64,000 nucleotides of DNA from Denitrobaculum tricleocarpae. Its GTDB lineage: Bacteria; Pseudomonadota; Alphaproteobacteria; Kiloniellales; Kiloniellaceae. Shown here in pieces: positions 35,024 to 43,356 of the stretch; the stretch's first letter is position 1, and every line of letters starts with the position of its first letter. The notes under the pieces are model-generated. The model made no database searches. It was given only the letters and a program-made list of their open reading frames with translations, and had not been told where the DNA came from. The stretch is taken from the NCBI RefSeq assembly GCF_007004665.1, contig NZ_ML660053.1, forward strand, positions 620,001-684,000, given 5' to 3'. A program made the translations under genes and the position numbers.

Positions 35024-36178
35024 GTGAAAGCGGCTAACTCTACTCTCTCCAGCTATGGGACCACGGTGTTTGAGGTGATGTCACGGCTTGCCATCGAACA
35101 TGGCGCCATCAACCTCGGGCAAGGCTTTCCGGATACGGACGGACCGTTAGAGGTGCGTCAGAAAGCAGCCGATGCCTTGCTTGATGCCCCGAACCAGTAC
35201 CCTCCCATGATGGGCCTGCCTGAACTGAGACAAGCTGTTGCCGCGCACAACAAACGCTTCTACGACCTGGACGTGGATTGGCAGAGCGAAGTCATGGTCA
35301 CATCCGGTGCCACCGAGGCGCTGGCCGATTGTCTCTTCGCCCTGATCGAGCCCGGGGATGAGGTGGTTTTGATCGAACCGCTCTACGACTGCTACCTGCC
35401 CATCGTTCGCCGCGCGGGAGGCGTTCCCAAACTGGTACGTGTGGAGCCACCCGACTGGACGCTTCCGAGATCGGCTCTGGAGGAGGCTTTCACCGAGCGC
35501 ACCAAGCTCATTCTGCTCAACAACCCGATGAATCCGGCGGCGAAGGTGTTCGACCGCGAAGAGCTCGCCTTTATCGCTGACCTGGTGATCCGGCACGATG
35601 CCTACGCGGTTTGTGACGAGGTTTATGAGCACATCCTGTTCGACGGGCGTCAGCACATTCCCCTAATGACCTTGCCAGGTATGCGCGAGCGCTGCCTGCG
35701 GATCGGCTCTGCAGGAAAGACCTTCTCGCTTACCGGCTGGAAGGTCGGTTACATCACCGCACCGCAGGACCTCCTGGCACCGGTGGCAAAGTCTCACCAG
35801 TTCGTCACCTTTACTACGCCGCCGAACTTGCAGCGGGCCGTGGCCTATGGTCTGGAGATGGAGCAGAGCTACTTTGACGGTCTGGCCGCCGAGATGCAGG
35901 CCAAGCGCGACCGGATCGCCTCGGGACTGGCAGATATCGGTTTTGGCATCATCGACTGCGAAGGAACCTATTTCATCACGGCCGATATCCGGCCCTTGGG
36001 TTTCTGCGGTGACGATGTCGACTTCTGCCGCCACATCACCCTGGAAGCCGGCGTCACAACCGTTCCCGTCAGCGCCTTTTATCAGAACGAAGCCATCGAC
36101 CATTATGTCAGGTTCTGCTTTTGCAAACGCGACGAAGTGCTGGATGAGGCGGTGGCGAGGCTGAAAAAAGCTTTCTAG
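35024..36178 (+). CDS. Class I/II PLP-dependent aminotransferase (kynurenine/methionine aminotransferase-like)
   Basis: 384 residues from the GTG at 35024, preceded by GAAAGAAG; a TTG at 34919 would add 35 residues with no homology value. PLP motifs are SGATEALADCLFALIEPGDE, NNPMNPAAKVFDREEL, the Tyr/Asp of VCDEVYEHILFDG, and the Schiff-base lysine in GSAGKTFSLTGWKVGY. The opening YGTTVFEVMSRLAIEHGAIN and LGQGFPDTDGP are typical of the YbdL/kynurenine aminotransferase branch. It would transfer the amino group of methionine, aromatic or kynurenine-type donors to a 2-oxoacid. Convergent with a lipoprotein gene, 9 bp away. Confidence 0.9.
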   Translation: MKAANSTLSSYGTTVFEVMSRLAIEHGAINLGQGFPDTDGPLEVRQKAADALLDAPNQYPPMMGLPELRQAVAAHNKRFYDLDVDWQSEVMVTSGATEALADCLFALIEPGDEVVLIEPLYDCYLPIVRRAGGVPKLVRVEPPDWTLPRSALEEAFTERTKLILLNNPMNPAAKVFDREELAFIADLVIRHDAYAVCDEVYEHILFDGRQHIPLMTLPGMRERCLRIGSAGKTFSLTGWKVGYITAPQDLLAPVAKSHQFVTFTTPPNLQRAVAYGLEMEQSYFDGLAAEMQAKRDRIASGLADIGFGIIDCEGTYFITADIRPLGFCGDDVDFCRHITLEAGVTTVPVSAFYQNEAIDHYVRFCFCKRDEVLDEAVARLKKAF

Positions 36179-36187
36179 CGCGCGGTG

Positions 36188-36889
36188 TCAATGCCTGAGC
36201 ATCGCTTCGATGCTTGCAGGCGGACCTTTACCGCCCCATGGCCTGTCATCGATAATCTCGATCTCAATTTCTTCGCGCTTCAGGTTCGGATAACGCTCCA
36301 GCAGTAGCGGGAGATCCCGCTCTGAGCGATCACTGATTGCGGGCCGTCCATCGTTAATGGACGTGAGTCCGATAATATTGCGGGCGGTCCGGAAAAACAT
36401 GTGGAGGTTGCCCACGTAAGTGGCTTTCCCTTTTTCAACAGTGAAGGGAAGGGGGGCCGGGTCGACCGGGTAGATGATCGCGTAGGCGCCGACCTCAATT
36501 TCCCAGCGACTAAGAATGTAGTCGCCGGGTTCCAAGGCTATGGCAAAGACCGAGCCATCTGAGTCGCTGAACTCCGAATCGCCGGGTGCCCCAAGCGGCA
36601 GTGTCGGCGGAAGTGCATAGATGAAACCCGCATTTTTGGTGCCGAGTTTCCCAATCTCATCGGTTTTTATGTAATAGAATTTTACCAGCCCATCATACCA
36701 ACTCTCGTCCTTTACATCTGACGATGCCGAGCCCACGACCAGACCGGTTTCGGTCTCCGGTGTGAATGCGAAACTGGTGTCGACTGACTTGGTCGCGCAG
36801 CCTGAAAGTACGAACCCGATCAGGAGAAGAGCAAACAGGGCCGGGTTGCTGGTGAGGCGGTGTACAGAGCTGGAACTTGGGGTCTTCAT
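36188..36889 (-). CDS. Predicted lipoprotein, unrecognised
   Basis: 233 residues from the ATG at 36889, which has AGAGAGG upstream; an earlier ATG at 36919 lacks a ribosome binding site. A lipoprotein signal is clear: LFALLLIGFVLSGC, modified Cys at residue 31. The mature part has a region with VVGSASSDV, YYIKTDEIG, and FAIALEPGDYILSRWEIEVG, a pattern seen in small beta-sandwich lipoproteins with a DUF2846-like look, but I cannot assign it. Its C-terminus is rich in acidic residues. Upstream lies the region holding the orphan plus-strand terminator. Confidence 0.75.
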   Translation of the reverse strand: MKTPSSSSVHRLTSNPALFALLLIGFVLSGCATKSVDTSFAFTPETETGLVVGSASSDVKDESWYDGLVKFYYIKTDEIGKLGTKNAGFIYALPPTLPLGAPGDSEFSDSDGSVFAIALEPGDYILSRWEIEVGAYAIIYPVDPAPLPFTVEKGKATYVGNLHMFFRTARNIIGLTSINDGRPAISDRSERDLPLLLERYPNLKREEIEIEIIDDRPWGGKGPPASIEAMLRH

Positions 36890-36979
36890 GGGGCCTCTCT
36901 GCGCTTTTTGGGTCTTCATATGCAGGCTGCAGCCAAAAACCTTCCCAAAGGGTTACGGTTTCTGCTTAACGCAACTCTA

Positions 36980-36996
36980 AGGTCTTTTTTTGACCT
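36980..36996. other. Short dyad with T7 loop
   Basis: AGGTC and GACCT flank seven T residues in the lipoprotein promoter region. It could be a protein-binding dyad or the base of an RNA stem; the 209-bp gap 36890-37098 holds no gene on the minus strand. Confidence 0.3.
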
Positions 36997-37094
36997 CTCT
37001 GGAGCAGATTAATGAAGATATCATCCGAGCGAAACAGCCAGAGCCTGCAAAAAAGAGTCCGCACCAACAGCGGCGACGGCGGTTGGAGCCGACA

Positions 37095-37120
37095 AGCCCT
37101 ATGGCGCCAGGGCTTTTTTT
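37095..37120 (+). terminator. Orphan plus-strand intrinsic terminator
   Basis: AGCCCT (37095-37100) and AGGGCT (37109-37114) pair around ATGGCGCC and are followed by T7 (37114-37120). A second imperfect stem with CCAAC/GTTGG ends lies just upstream at 37064-37086. No plus-strand gene precedes it. It overlaps the 3' end of the minus-strand scaffold gene, so chance is possible. Confidence 0.5.
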
Positions 37121-37509
37121 AGAGCGTCGAAGGGCAGCAGGACGCAGCCGTGGCGGCTGCGGTAGTCCGCGACGGGCTGAAAATTGGCCATCTCGGCCCA
37201 GTCGCTATCGGGCGGCCGTCCGTCCGACTTCAACATTGCGCGCACTTTTTGGGCAGCCTCGGCGACTTGATCCGCATCCTGGCCGATGGCGGTGCGGCTG
37301 AGGACCGCCGCCGAGGCCTGACAGATCAGGCAGGCCCGGACTTCGCGGCCAATCGCCGCCACCTTGCCGTTTTCCATCTGCACATCGATGGTGACCCGGT
37401 CGCCGCAAAGAGGATTGTCGACTGTGATGCTCAGGTCGGCTTCGGCCAGACGCTCTTCCGGCACGGCAGCGAGATCAATGAGGGTCTTGTGATAAAGGTC
37501 CTCGCTCAC
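37099..37509 (-). CDS. SufU/IscU-like Fe-S cluster scaffold protein
   Basis: 136 residues. The three cluster-ligand cysteines of the NifU-N family are visible: NPLCGDRVTIDV, ACLICQASAAVLSRTA and RHGCVLLPFDALKKAL. The sequence between them matches SufU more than IscU (longer spacer between the second and third Cys). It is the last gene of the molybdenum-hydroxylase locus, overlapping the MoeA/MocA fusion by four bases. A dedicated role in loading the 2Fe-2S clusters of the S subunit is an attractive inference; no cysteine desulfurase gene is in the window. Confidence 0.88.
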   Translation of the reverse strand: MSEDLYHKTLIDLAAVPEERLAEADLSITVDNPLCGDRVTIDVQMENGKVAAIGREVRACLICQASAAVLSRTAIGQDADQVAEAAQKVRAMLKSDGRPPDSDWAEMANFQPVADYRSRHGCVLLPFDALKKALAP

Positions 37510-39158
37510 GCCGACTTTTCCTGGTTGTCAGAGGGCTTTCCGGTCAGCAGTGCAAGTGCCTCCGGCGTATCGATATCCAGAAAGATCTCCGCACCGTCCA
37601 TCGGCACTTCGCAGACCAGTTCCGCATACTCGCCAATCAGGTGCTTGGCGCCGACGTCGCCAGCGAGATCCTTCATAGCCGAGAAGAAACGGCGTCCCCA
37701 GAGCACCGGATTGCCGCGTTTGCCCTCGTGGGTCGGCACACAAATCGCGCGGCCCTCGACGGGATTGAAAGCGGCGATCAGGCTGTTGAGGGTCTCGGGT
37801 TTCAGGCGCGGCATATCGCCAAGACAAACGATGACGCCGTCTATGTCTTCGCCCAGTCCGGCAAGACCGGTTCTGAGAGAGGTGCTCAGGCCTTGCTCGT
37901 AATCCGGGTTCTGCAGATGAGGAACGCCGTGCCGGTCAGCGAGCGCCCCTATCGCGTCGGCCTCATGACCGGTTACGAGGAGGGCGGAGACACATTGACT
38001 CTCGACGACGGTCTCCAACACCCGGGTCAGCATGGCCTTGCCGTCGATCTCAGCCAGCAGCTTATTGGCAACACCCATCCGCCGGGACTGACCGGCGGCG
38101 AGGACCAGTGCGGCAATGCGTGGAACCCGCGGAATACCGTCTTGCATTCCGCCGTCACCTTCGCGCGGTTGCGGACGAGTTGGAATCTCTTTGAGCAGCC
38201 CACCGGCTCCCATCGCCATGATGTCGTCGCGGGTGACGCTGAGGCCTGCCAGCAGGCGTTCCAGGACCCAGTCGAAACCGTTGATTTTGGGCGAGCGCGC
38301 GCAGCCGGGCAGACCGATGATCGGTGTTCCCTCGTGCCGCGCCAGCAGCATCAGGTTTCCTGGATCGACAGGCATGCCGAAGTGCTCAACCTCGCCACCA
38401 GCCGCGATAATACCTGCAGGCACCACGTCCCGCCGGTCGGTAATGGCAGAGGCACCGAAGACGAGGATCATCCCGCAGCCCGCCGCGCGAAGCTCCGAGA
38501 TGGCCGCGGCCACGTCATTTTCGTGGTGTGGAACGGTGCGGCATTCCGAGAGGCGGCTTCCCAGGCTCTCCAGCCGGCCTTTGATTACTTCCAGGGATTT
38601 TTTCAACAGTTTGTCACGCGTGCCCGGCAAGCGCGTCAGGACCAAGCCGACGTTGTGAGGCTGGAAAGCGGCAACGCGTATCAGCGGGGTGTCCCCAGCG
38701 GCGGTCTCTGAAGCTTCGTCGACAACAGACGCGGGTGCGGATAAAGGAATGACTTTCACCGTCGCCAGCATCTGCCCGGGCGAAACCCGTTCGTAAGGCG
38801 CAAGCGTCGCTATTGTCATGGCCTCGTCGATACGGTTGAGCCGGGTCACGGCATCGCCATCGATCAGGGCAACGCCCGGCACTTTGGCGTAGAGATTGCA
38901 GCGCCCGGTGAAGGCGGCCGCGACCTCGGCTCCTTCTCCGCAGGCGGCTTGCGCAACCTGGGCGGCGGCTATGTCTTCCGGGATATCTTCCGGCTCGAAA
39001 CGTCCGGCAATGACCTCATCAATGCCCGCGTCCACAAGCTGTGCGACATCCTCGGCGGAGAGGCGATGGCCTTTTTTGAATTTGCGTTGACCCGCCAGAA
39101 TCGAATGCCCAAGGACGGCGCCCTCGGCCTGACCTGGTGCTATGCGTCCGAATTTCAT
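37506..39158 (-). CDS. Molybdopterin-binding (MoeA-like) / NTP-transferase (MocA-like) fusion protein
   Basis: 550 residues with two parts. About 1-340 is a molybdopterin-binding MoCF-type domain with ILAGQRKFKKGHRLSAEDV at the start and GCGMILVFGASAITDRRDVVP plus GTPIIGLPGCARSPKINGFD in the core. About 345-540 is a nucleotidyltransferase with LVLAAGQSRRMGVANKLLAE, VIVCLGDMPRL and GNPVLWGRRFF, as in MocA, which converts Mo-molybdopterin to its cytidine dinucleotide. A fused MoeA/MocA would give the MCD cofactor used by CODH-type hydroxylases. Coupled by four-base overlaps on both sides. Confidence 0.9.
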   Translation of the reverse strand: MKFGRIAPGQAEGAVLGHSILAGQRKFKKGHRLSAEDVAQLVDAGIDEVIAGRFEPEDIPEDIAAAQVAQAACGEGAEVAAAFTGRCNLYAKVPGVALIDGDAVTRLNRIDEAMTIATLAPYERVSPGQMLATVKVIPLSAPASVVDEASETAAGDTPLIRVAAFQPHNVGLVLTRLPGTRDKLLKKSLEVIKGRLESLGSRLSECRTVPHHENDVAAAISELRAAGCGMILVFGASAITDRRDVVPAGIIAAGGEVEHFGMPVDPGNLMLLARHEGTPIIGLPGCARSPKINGFDWVLERLLAGLSVTRDDIMAMGAGGLLKEIPTRPQPREGDGGMQDGIPRVPRIAALVLAAGQSRRMGVANKLLAEIDGKAMLTRVLETVVESQCVSALLVTGHEADAIGALADRHGVPHLQNPDYEQGLSTSLRTGLAGLGEDIDGVIVCLGDMPRLKPETLNSLIAAFNPVEGRAICVPTHEGKRGNPVLWGRRFFSAMKDLAGDVGAKHLIGEYAELVCEVPMDGAEIFLDIDTPEALALLTGKPSDNQEKSA

Positions 39159-39910
39159 GCACCGGCACTCACGGCAGGTGTTGTATGCGCGGCAGTCTCC
39201 TTAACCCCGGTGGTTGGCGCGTCTCCGGTTGGAGCCTGGCGAAGGGTCTGGGTGATTTTGGCCATGATCGAGATTGCGATTTCAGCTGGGGATTTTGCTC
39301 CGATCGCCAGTCCGATGGGGCCGTCAATCCGGGCCTGCGCGGTTTCGTCAAAACCGGCTTTGCTCAAACGGGCCAGGCGCGCGGCATGGGTTTTCCGGCT
39401 GCCGAGGGAGCCGATGTAAAAGGCTGTCGAGGTCAAGGCCGCATTCAGGGCCGGATCATCGATCTTGGGATCATGAGTCAGGGTTACGATTGCAGTGCGC
39501 CGGTCCGGCTTGAGTGCGGTCACCGCCACGTCCGGCCAGTCGTTCGAGAGCGTGACGCCGGGAAAACGAATGTCGCTGCCGAAGGCTCGGCGGGGATCCA
39601 CCACGGTTACATCGTATCCGGCGATCTGAGCCATGGGCACGAGGGCCTGGGAAATATGAACCGCACCCACGACAATCATCCGCAGGGGCGGGTTGAAGAC
39701 CTGCAGGAAAATGCGCTTGCCATCGATCTCGATCACCTGACTCTTGTCCGCGAGGGCGGCATTCTGTGCAGCTTGCAGGAGTGAGCTGCCCGAATCGTCG
39801 TCAAAGGGACGAATGAGGTGCTCATTGCCGCTTTCCAGATCGAGTGCCCGCACGACCGGTGTTTTTCGGTCTCTGTCGCTCTGAATCTGCGCGAGGGTTT
39901 CACTCTGCAT
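39155..39910 (-). CDS. XdhC-family protein, C-terminal (Rossmann) part
   Basis: 251 residues. The XdhC Rossmann-type domain is present with PPLRMIVVGAVHISQALVPM, YDVTVVDPRRAFGSDIRFP, AIVTLTHDPKIDDPAL and FYIGSLGSRKTHAARLARL. XdhC proteins bind the molybdenum cofactor, take part in its sulfuration and insert it into molybdenum hydroxylases. The N-terminal XdhC part is encoded separately by the preceding gene. The C-terminus is Thr/Pro-rich. Start and stop overlap both neighbours. Confidence 0.92.
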   Translation of the reverse strand: MQSETLAQIQSDRDRKTPVVRALDLESGNEHLIRPFDDDSGSSLLQAAQNAALADKSQVIEIDGKRIFLQVFNPPLRMIVVGAVHISQALVPMAQIAGYDVTVVDPRRAFGSDIRFPGVTLSNDWPDVAVTALKPDRRTAIVTLTHDPKIDDPALNAALTSTAFYIGSLGSRKTHAARLARLSKAGFDETAQARIDGPIGLAIGAKSPAEIAISIMAKITQTLRQAPTGDAPTTGVKETAAHTTPAVSAGA

Positions 39911-40251
39911 CAGTTCAGCCGCTCGACGAAAACCTGAATCTTGCCTCCGCAGGCAAGGCCCACATCCCAGGCCTCGCTGTTGCTGACACCGAACTCCAGC
40001 AGTTTTGAGGCGCCGGTTTCCATGATCTCAAGCGCTTCGTGTACGACGGCGCTCTCCACGCAGCCGCCACTCACCGATCCGATCATATTCATCTCGCCAT
40101 CGACCACCAGTTGACTGCCGGCCGGGCGCGGCGCGGAGCCCCAGGTGGAGACGACGGTTGCAATCGCCACATCCCGGCCCAGGGCCTTCCAATCTGCGGC
40201 CTGGCGCAGGATGTCGGCTTCTTCCTGTTGAACGCGGGTGGTCTCTGTCAT
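39910..40251 (-). CDS. XdhC/CoxI N-terminal domain protein
   Basis: 113 residues covering only the XdhC N-terminal module: AIATVVSTWGSAPRPAGSQL, VDGEMNMIGSVSGGCVESAV with the conserved Gly-Gly-Cys, and GLACGGKIQVFVE. The stop and the following start share a base (TGATG), so the two XdhC halves are translated together. Split XdhC pairs occur in other form II cox clusters. Role: handling of the molybdenum cofactor. Confidence 0.92.
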   Translation of the reverse strand: MTETTRVQQEEADILRQAADWKALGRDVAIATVVSTWGSAPRPAGSQLVVDGEMNMIGSVSGGCVESAVVHEALEIMETGASKLLEFGVSNSEAWDVGLACGGKIQVFVERLN

Positions 40252-41519
40252 GCGGCTGCGTTCCCTTCGGCTTTGTAAAAGTGTCCTTCCTGAACCTTTT
40301 TCGGCGGCTGACTGAGGATCGCTGCCAGTTCCTCCAGGCTGTTCAGGCTGTGGACCGAGCGAAAATCATCCACGTGGGGAAGGATCGCCCGGATACCCTT
40401 GGATTTTGGCTCGAAACCCTCGTAGCGCAAGAGGGGATTTAGCCAGATCAGGCGTCTGCAGGATTTATGCAGCCGTTCCATCTCCTCGCCCAGGCCGCTG
40501 CCTGCATCACGATCCAGGCCGTCCGAGATAAAAAGCACCATCGCACCCTGGCCCAAAACCCGGCGCGACCACTTGACGTTGAACTCGGCGAGGGTCTGAC
40601 CGATCCGGGTGCCGCCTGACCAGTCGTCGACGTTTTCGCCGATCTTCTCCAGCGCCACGTCGACGTCGCGGGTGCGCAGATAGCGGGTCACGTTGGTCAG
40701 GCGTGTGCCGAAGAGAAAGGTATGCACCCGGTCGCGGTCATTTGTGATGGCATGCAGGAAGTGCAGAAACATCCGGCTGTACTGGCTCATGGACCCGGAG
40801 ATATCGCAGAGCACGACCAGGGGCGGGTGGCGCTCGGCCCGTGCCTTACGGCGCAGGGGAATGCTGTCGCCGCCTGAGCGTAACGAGGCGCGCAGACTGC
40901 GCCGCATATCGATCTTGTGGCCGTGGACATGGGGTTTGAAGCGCCGTGTCGGAACCGCGACAATCGGAAGGCGCAGTTTCGCGATCGCCTTCTTCGCCAG
41001 AGCGACCTCCTCCGACGACATGGACTCAAAATCCTGATGGCGCAGGTGCTCTTCGTCGGAATAGGTCAGGGTGGCGTCGATTTCTATGGTTTCGCCTTCT
41101 TCCTCCCCCCTGGAAGAGGGCATGCTCTCGCTTTCCGGCGCCATGGCGTCCGAAACCCGCCGGCTCGCCTTTTCGCGCTCCTGCTCCGGACCTTCCTCCA
41201 GAAAGGTGGTGGGCAAGAGCATCGACATCATCTTTTCCAGCAGTTCCGGATTGCGCCAGAAAATGTGGAAAGTCTGATCGAAGAGCTCGCGCTGATCGCG
41301 GCGGTTCACGAAGACGGCATGCAGCGTCCAGTAAAAGTCCTCGCGCCGCTGCAGGCCCGCCGTCTCGACCGCGCGCAGGGCTTCGACCACTTTTCCAGGG
41401 CCGACCGGCAGACCGGCCCGGCGCAGCACACGGGCGAAATGCATGATGTTCTCGGCGAATTTGCCGCCATCCCGCTCGGCGATGGTGCCGTCGGGCGCTA
41501 TATCGCGGCCGCCGCTCAT
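40248..41519 (-). CDS. VWA-domain protein, CoxE family
   Basis: 423 residues. The N-terminal half is helical, with LRRAGLPVGPGKVVEAL and YWTLHAVFVNRRDQRELFDQ. The C-terminal half is a von Willebrand-A domain with the MIDAS-like PLVVLCDISGSMSQYSRMFL and VLFISDGLDRDAG. CoxE works with the AAA+ CoxD protein in maturing the molybdenum-copper or similar active site of CODH-type enzymes. A Glu/Ser-rich stretch near residue 130 separates the parts. Overlaps both neighbours by four bases. Confidence 0.93.
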   Translation of the reverse strand: MSGGRDIAPDGTIAERDGGKFAENIMHFARVLRRAGLPVGPGKVVEALRAVETAGLQRREDFYWTLHAVFVNRRDQRELFDQTFHIFWRNPELLEKMMSMLLPTTFLEEGPEQEREKASRRVSDAMAPESESMPSSRGEEEGETIEIDATLTYSDEEHLRHQDFESMSSEEVALAKKAIAKLRLPIVAVPTRRFKPHVHGHKIDMRRSLRASLRSGGDSIPLRRKARAERHPPLVVLCDISGSMSQYSRMFLHFLHAITNDRDRVHTFLFGTRLTNVTRYLRTRDVDVALEKIGENVDDWSGGTRIGQTLAEFNVKWSRRVLGQGAMVLFISDGLDRDAGSGLGEEMERLHKSCRRLIWLNPLLRYEGFEPKSKGIRAILPHVDDFRSVHSLNSLEELAAILSQPPKKVQEGHFYKAEGNAAA

Positions 41520-42439
41520 TTTGGCGCCGCAGCCATGTCTGTCTGTACCTCGTCGAGCAGCGCTGCGGCCTCGGAGCCCTGGATCTTCGCAATATCGTCC
41601 TGATACTTCAGCAGGACACCCAGCGTGTCGTTGATCACGCCCGGGTCGAGCGACATGACATCCAGTTGGGTCAGGGCCTGGGTCCAGTCGATGGTCTCGG
41701 CGATCCCCGGCAGTTTGAAGAGTTCGGCATCGGTGCGCAGCTTTTGAATGAAGCTGACGATTTCCTGGCTCAAGCGTTTGTCGGCGCCGGGGACCTTGAG
41801 GCGCAGAATGGCCAGTTCGCGCTCCGCATCCGGGTAGTCGACCCAGTGATAGAGGCAGCGGCGCTTCAGGGCGTCATGAATTTCCCGCGTCCGGTTCGAT
41901 GTCACGATGACGATCGGCGGCTCCTCTGCTTTGATGGTGCCGATTTCCGGGATCGTGATCTGAAAATCCGAGAGCACTTCCAGCAGATAGGCCTCGAAGG
42001 GTTCGTCGGTCCGGTCGAGTTCGTCGATCAGCAGCACCGGTGCGCCGCGCGGCGAGGGCTCGAGAGCGGTCAGCAGGGGACGCTTGACCAGGAAATCCTG
42101 AGAAAAGATATCTTTGCCGAGCTGCTGACGGTCCGCGCCGCCGGTGGCTTCCGCCAGGCGGATCTCGATCATCTGGCGGGCATAATTCCATTCATAGACC
42201 GCGGACCCGACATCCAGGCCTTCGTAACACTGCAGGCGCACCAGGGGACGGTCGAGCGTGGTGGCCAGAACCTTCGCGATCTCGGTCTTACCGACACCGG
42301 CTTCGCCCTCGAGGAACAGAGGTCGGCCCATTTTCAGGCTGAGGAACAGAACTGTCGCAAGGCTGCGGTCGGCAACGTAGTCGGCCTGTCCCAAAAGCTC
42401 TGAAACCTGATCGATGGAAGAGGGGATCGCGGTGGCCAT
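41516..42439 (-). CDS. MoxR-family AAA+ ATPase, CoxD-like
   Basis: 307 residues. Walker A is LEGEAGVGKTEIAKVLA, Walker B VLLIDELDRTDEPFE, sensor 1 IVIVTSNRTREIHDALKRRC. These are the features of MoxR AAA+ proteins; next to a VWA gene of the CoxE type it is CoxD-like, a chaperone that remodels the immature molybdenum enzyme. First gene after the operon-internal terminator, so it may also have its own promoter in 42440-42500. Confidence 0.94.
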   Translation of the reverse strand: MATAIPSSIDQVSELLGQADYVADRSLATVLFLSLKMGRPLFLEGEAGVGKTEIAKVLATTLDRPLVRLQCYEGLDVGSAVYEWNYARQMIEIRLAEATGGADRQQLGKDIFSQDFLVKRPLLTALEPSPRGAPVLLIDELDRTDEPFEAYLLEVLSDFQITIPEIGTIKAEEPPIVIVTSNRTREIHDALKRRCLYHWVDYPDAERELAILRLKVPGADKRLSQEIVSFIQKLRTDAELFKLPGIAETIDWTQALTQLDVMSLDPGVINDTLGVLLKYQDDIAKIQGSEAAALLDEVQTDMAAAPK

Positions 42440-42493
42440 AAAACGCTGCTTACCTTAGTCGTGGGTATCGTCCTAATCGAAAACGATTGGATC

Positions 42494-42530
42494 AAAAAGA
42501 ACAAGGGGAGACCATACTGTCTCCCCTTGT
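42494..42530 (-). terminator. Strong intrinsic terminator between structural and maturation genes
   Basis: Arms ACAAGGGGAGAC (42501-42512) and GTCTCCCCTTGT (42519-42530) pair perfectly over 12 bp with a 6-base loop. On the minus strand the stem is followed by TCTTTTT (42494-42500). It starts about 21 bases after the medium-subunit stop and precedes the MoxR gene. Confidence 0.9.
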
Positions 42531-42551
42531 GTGTTTAGCTATGTCGTCCGG

Positions 42552-43343
42552 TCAGCCGCCTGCGGCCTGGACCGCACGCTTGGCCATGACCGAGACCAGA
42601 TGGGCCCGGTATTCGGCGGAGGCATGCAGATCGTTGTTCAGATCGTCCGAAGCAACTGCAATGCCGTCCAGGGCCGAAGCCGAGAAGTTGGCGTTCAAGG
42701 CCGTTTCCATGGCGCTGGCCCGGAAGGCACTGCCACCGGCACCCGTGACCGCAACCCTGACGCCATCCGAGGTTTTCGCGACAAAAACACCGACAATCGC
42801 GTAGCGTGACGCCGGATTTGCGAACTTGACGTAGGCTGCGGCTTCCGGGACGGGGAAGCTGACCTTGGTGAGGATCTCGTTCTCCGCCAGTGCCGTCTCG
42901 AAGATTCCTGTGAAGAAATCATCCGCCGCGATGGTCCTGCTGTTGGTGTGGAGCGTCGCGCCCAAACCGAGTACGGCAGCAGGGTAGTCGGCAGCCGGAT
43001 CCGCGTTGGCCACGGAACCGCCAATGGTGCCGACATTGCGAACCTGGGTATCGCCGATACCCGAGGCCAGATCCGCCAGCGCGGGAATTGCTCCGGCGAC
43101 GGCTCCGGACGCCGCAACCGAGGCATGGGTCGCGGTTGCCCCGATGGTGACCGTCGATCCGTCAACCGAGATGTCGGAGAGACCTGGAATGCCACCCAGG
43201 TCGATCACATCAGAGGGTTGGGCGAGGCGGAGCTTCATGGTCGGCAAGAGGGATTGTCCGCCCGCGAGAAGCTTGGCGTCCTCATTGATCAGACCGACAG
43301 CCTCATCCACCGAGCCAGGACGATGATAATTAAAGTCGTACAT
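42552..43343 (-). CDS. FAD-binding medium subunit of CODH/xanthine dehydrogenase family (CoxM-like)
   Basis: 263 residues from the ATG at 43343, preceded by a near-perfect AAGGAGGAAAC. FAD-binding motifs of the family are LLAGGQSLLPTMKLRLAQP (with AGGQS) and GTIGGSVANADPAADYPAAV (with TIGG). The C-terminal CO-dehydrogenase flavoprotein domain contains FVAKTSDGVRVAVTGAGGSA. It passes electrons from the Fe-S subunit to the electron acceptor. 13 bp downstream of the large-subunit gene; ends at the terminator. Confidence 0.95.
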   Translation of the reverse strand: MYDFNYHRPGSVDEAVGLINEDAKLLAGGQSLLPTMKLRLAQPSDVIDLGGIPGLSDISVDGSTVTIGATATHASVAASGAVAGAIPALADLASGIGDTQVRNVGTIGGSVANADPAADYPAAVLGLGATLHTNSRTIAADDFFTGIFETALAENEILTKVSFPVPEAAAYVKFANPASRYAIVGVFVAKTSDGVRVAVTGAGGSAFRASAMETALNANFSASALDGIAVASDDLNNDLHASAEYRAHLVSVMAKRAVQAAGG

Positions 43344-43356
43344 TGATGTTTCCTCC

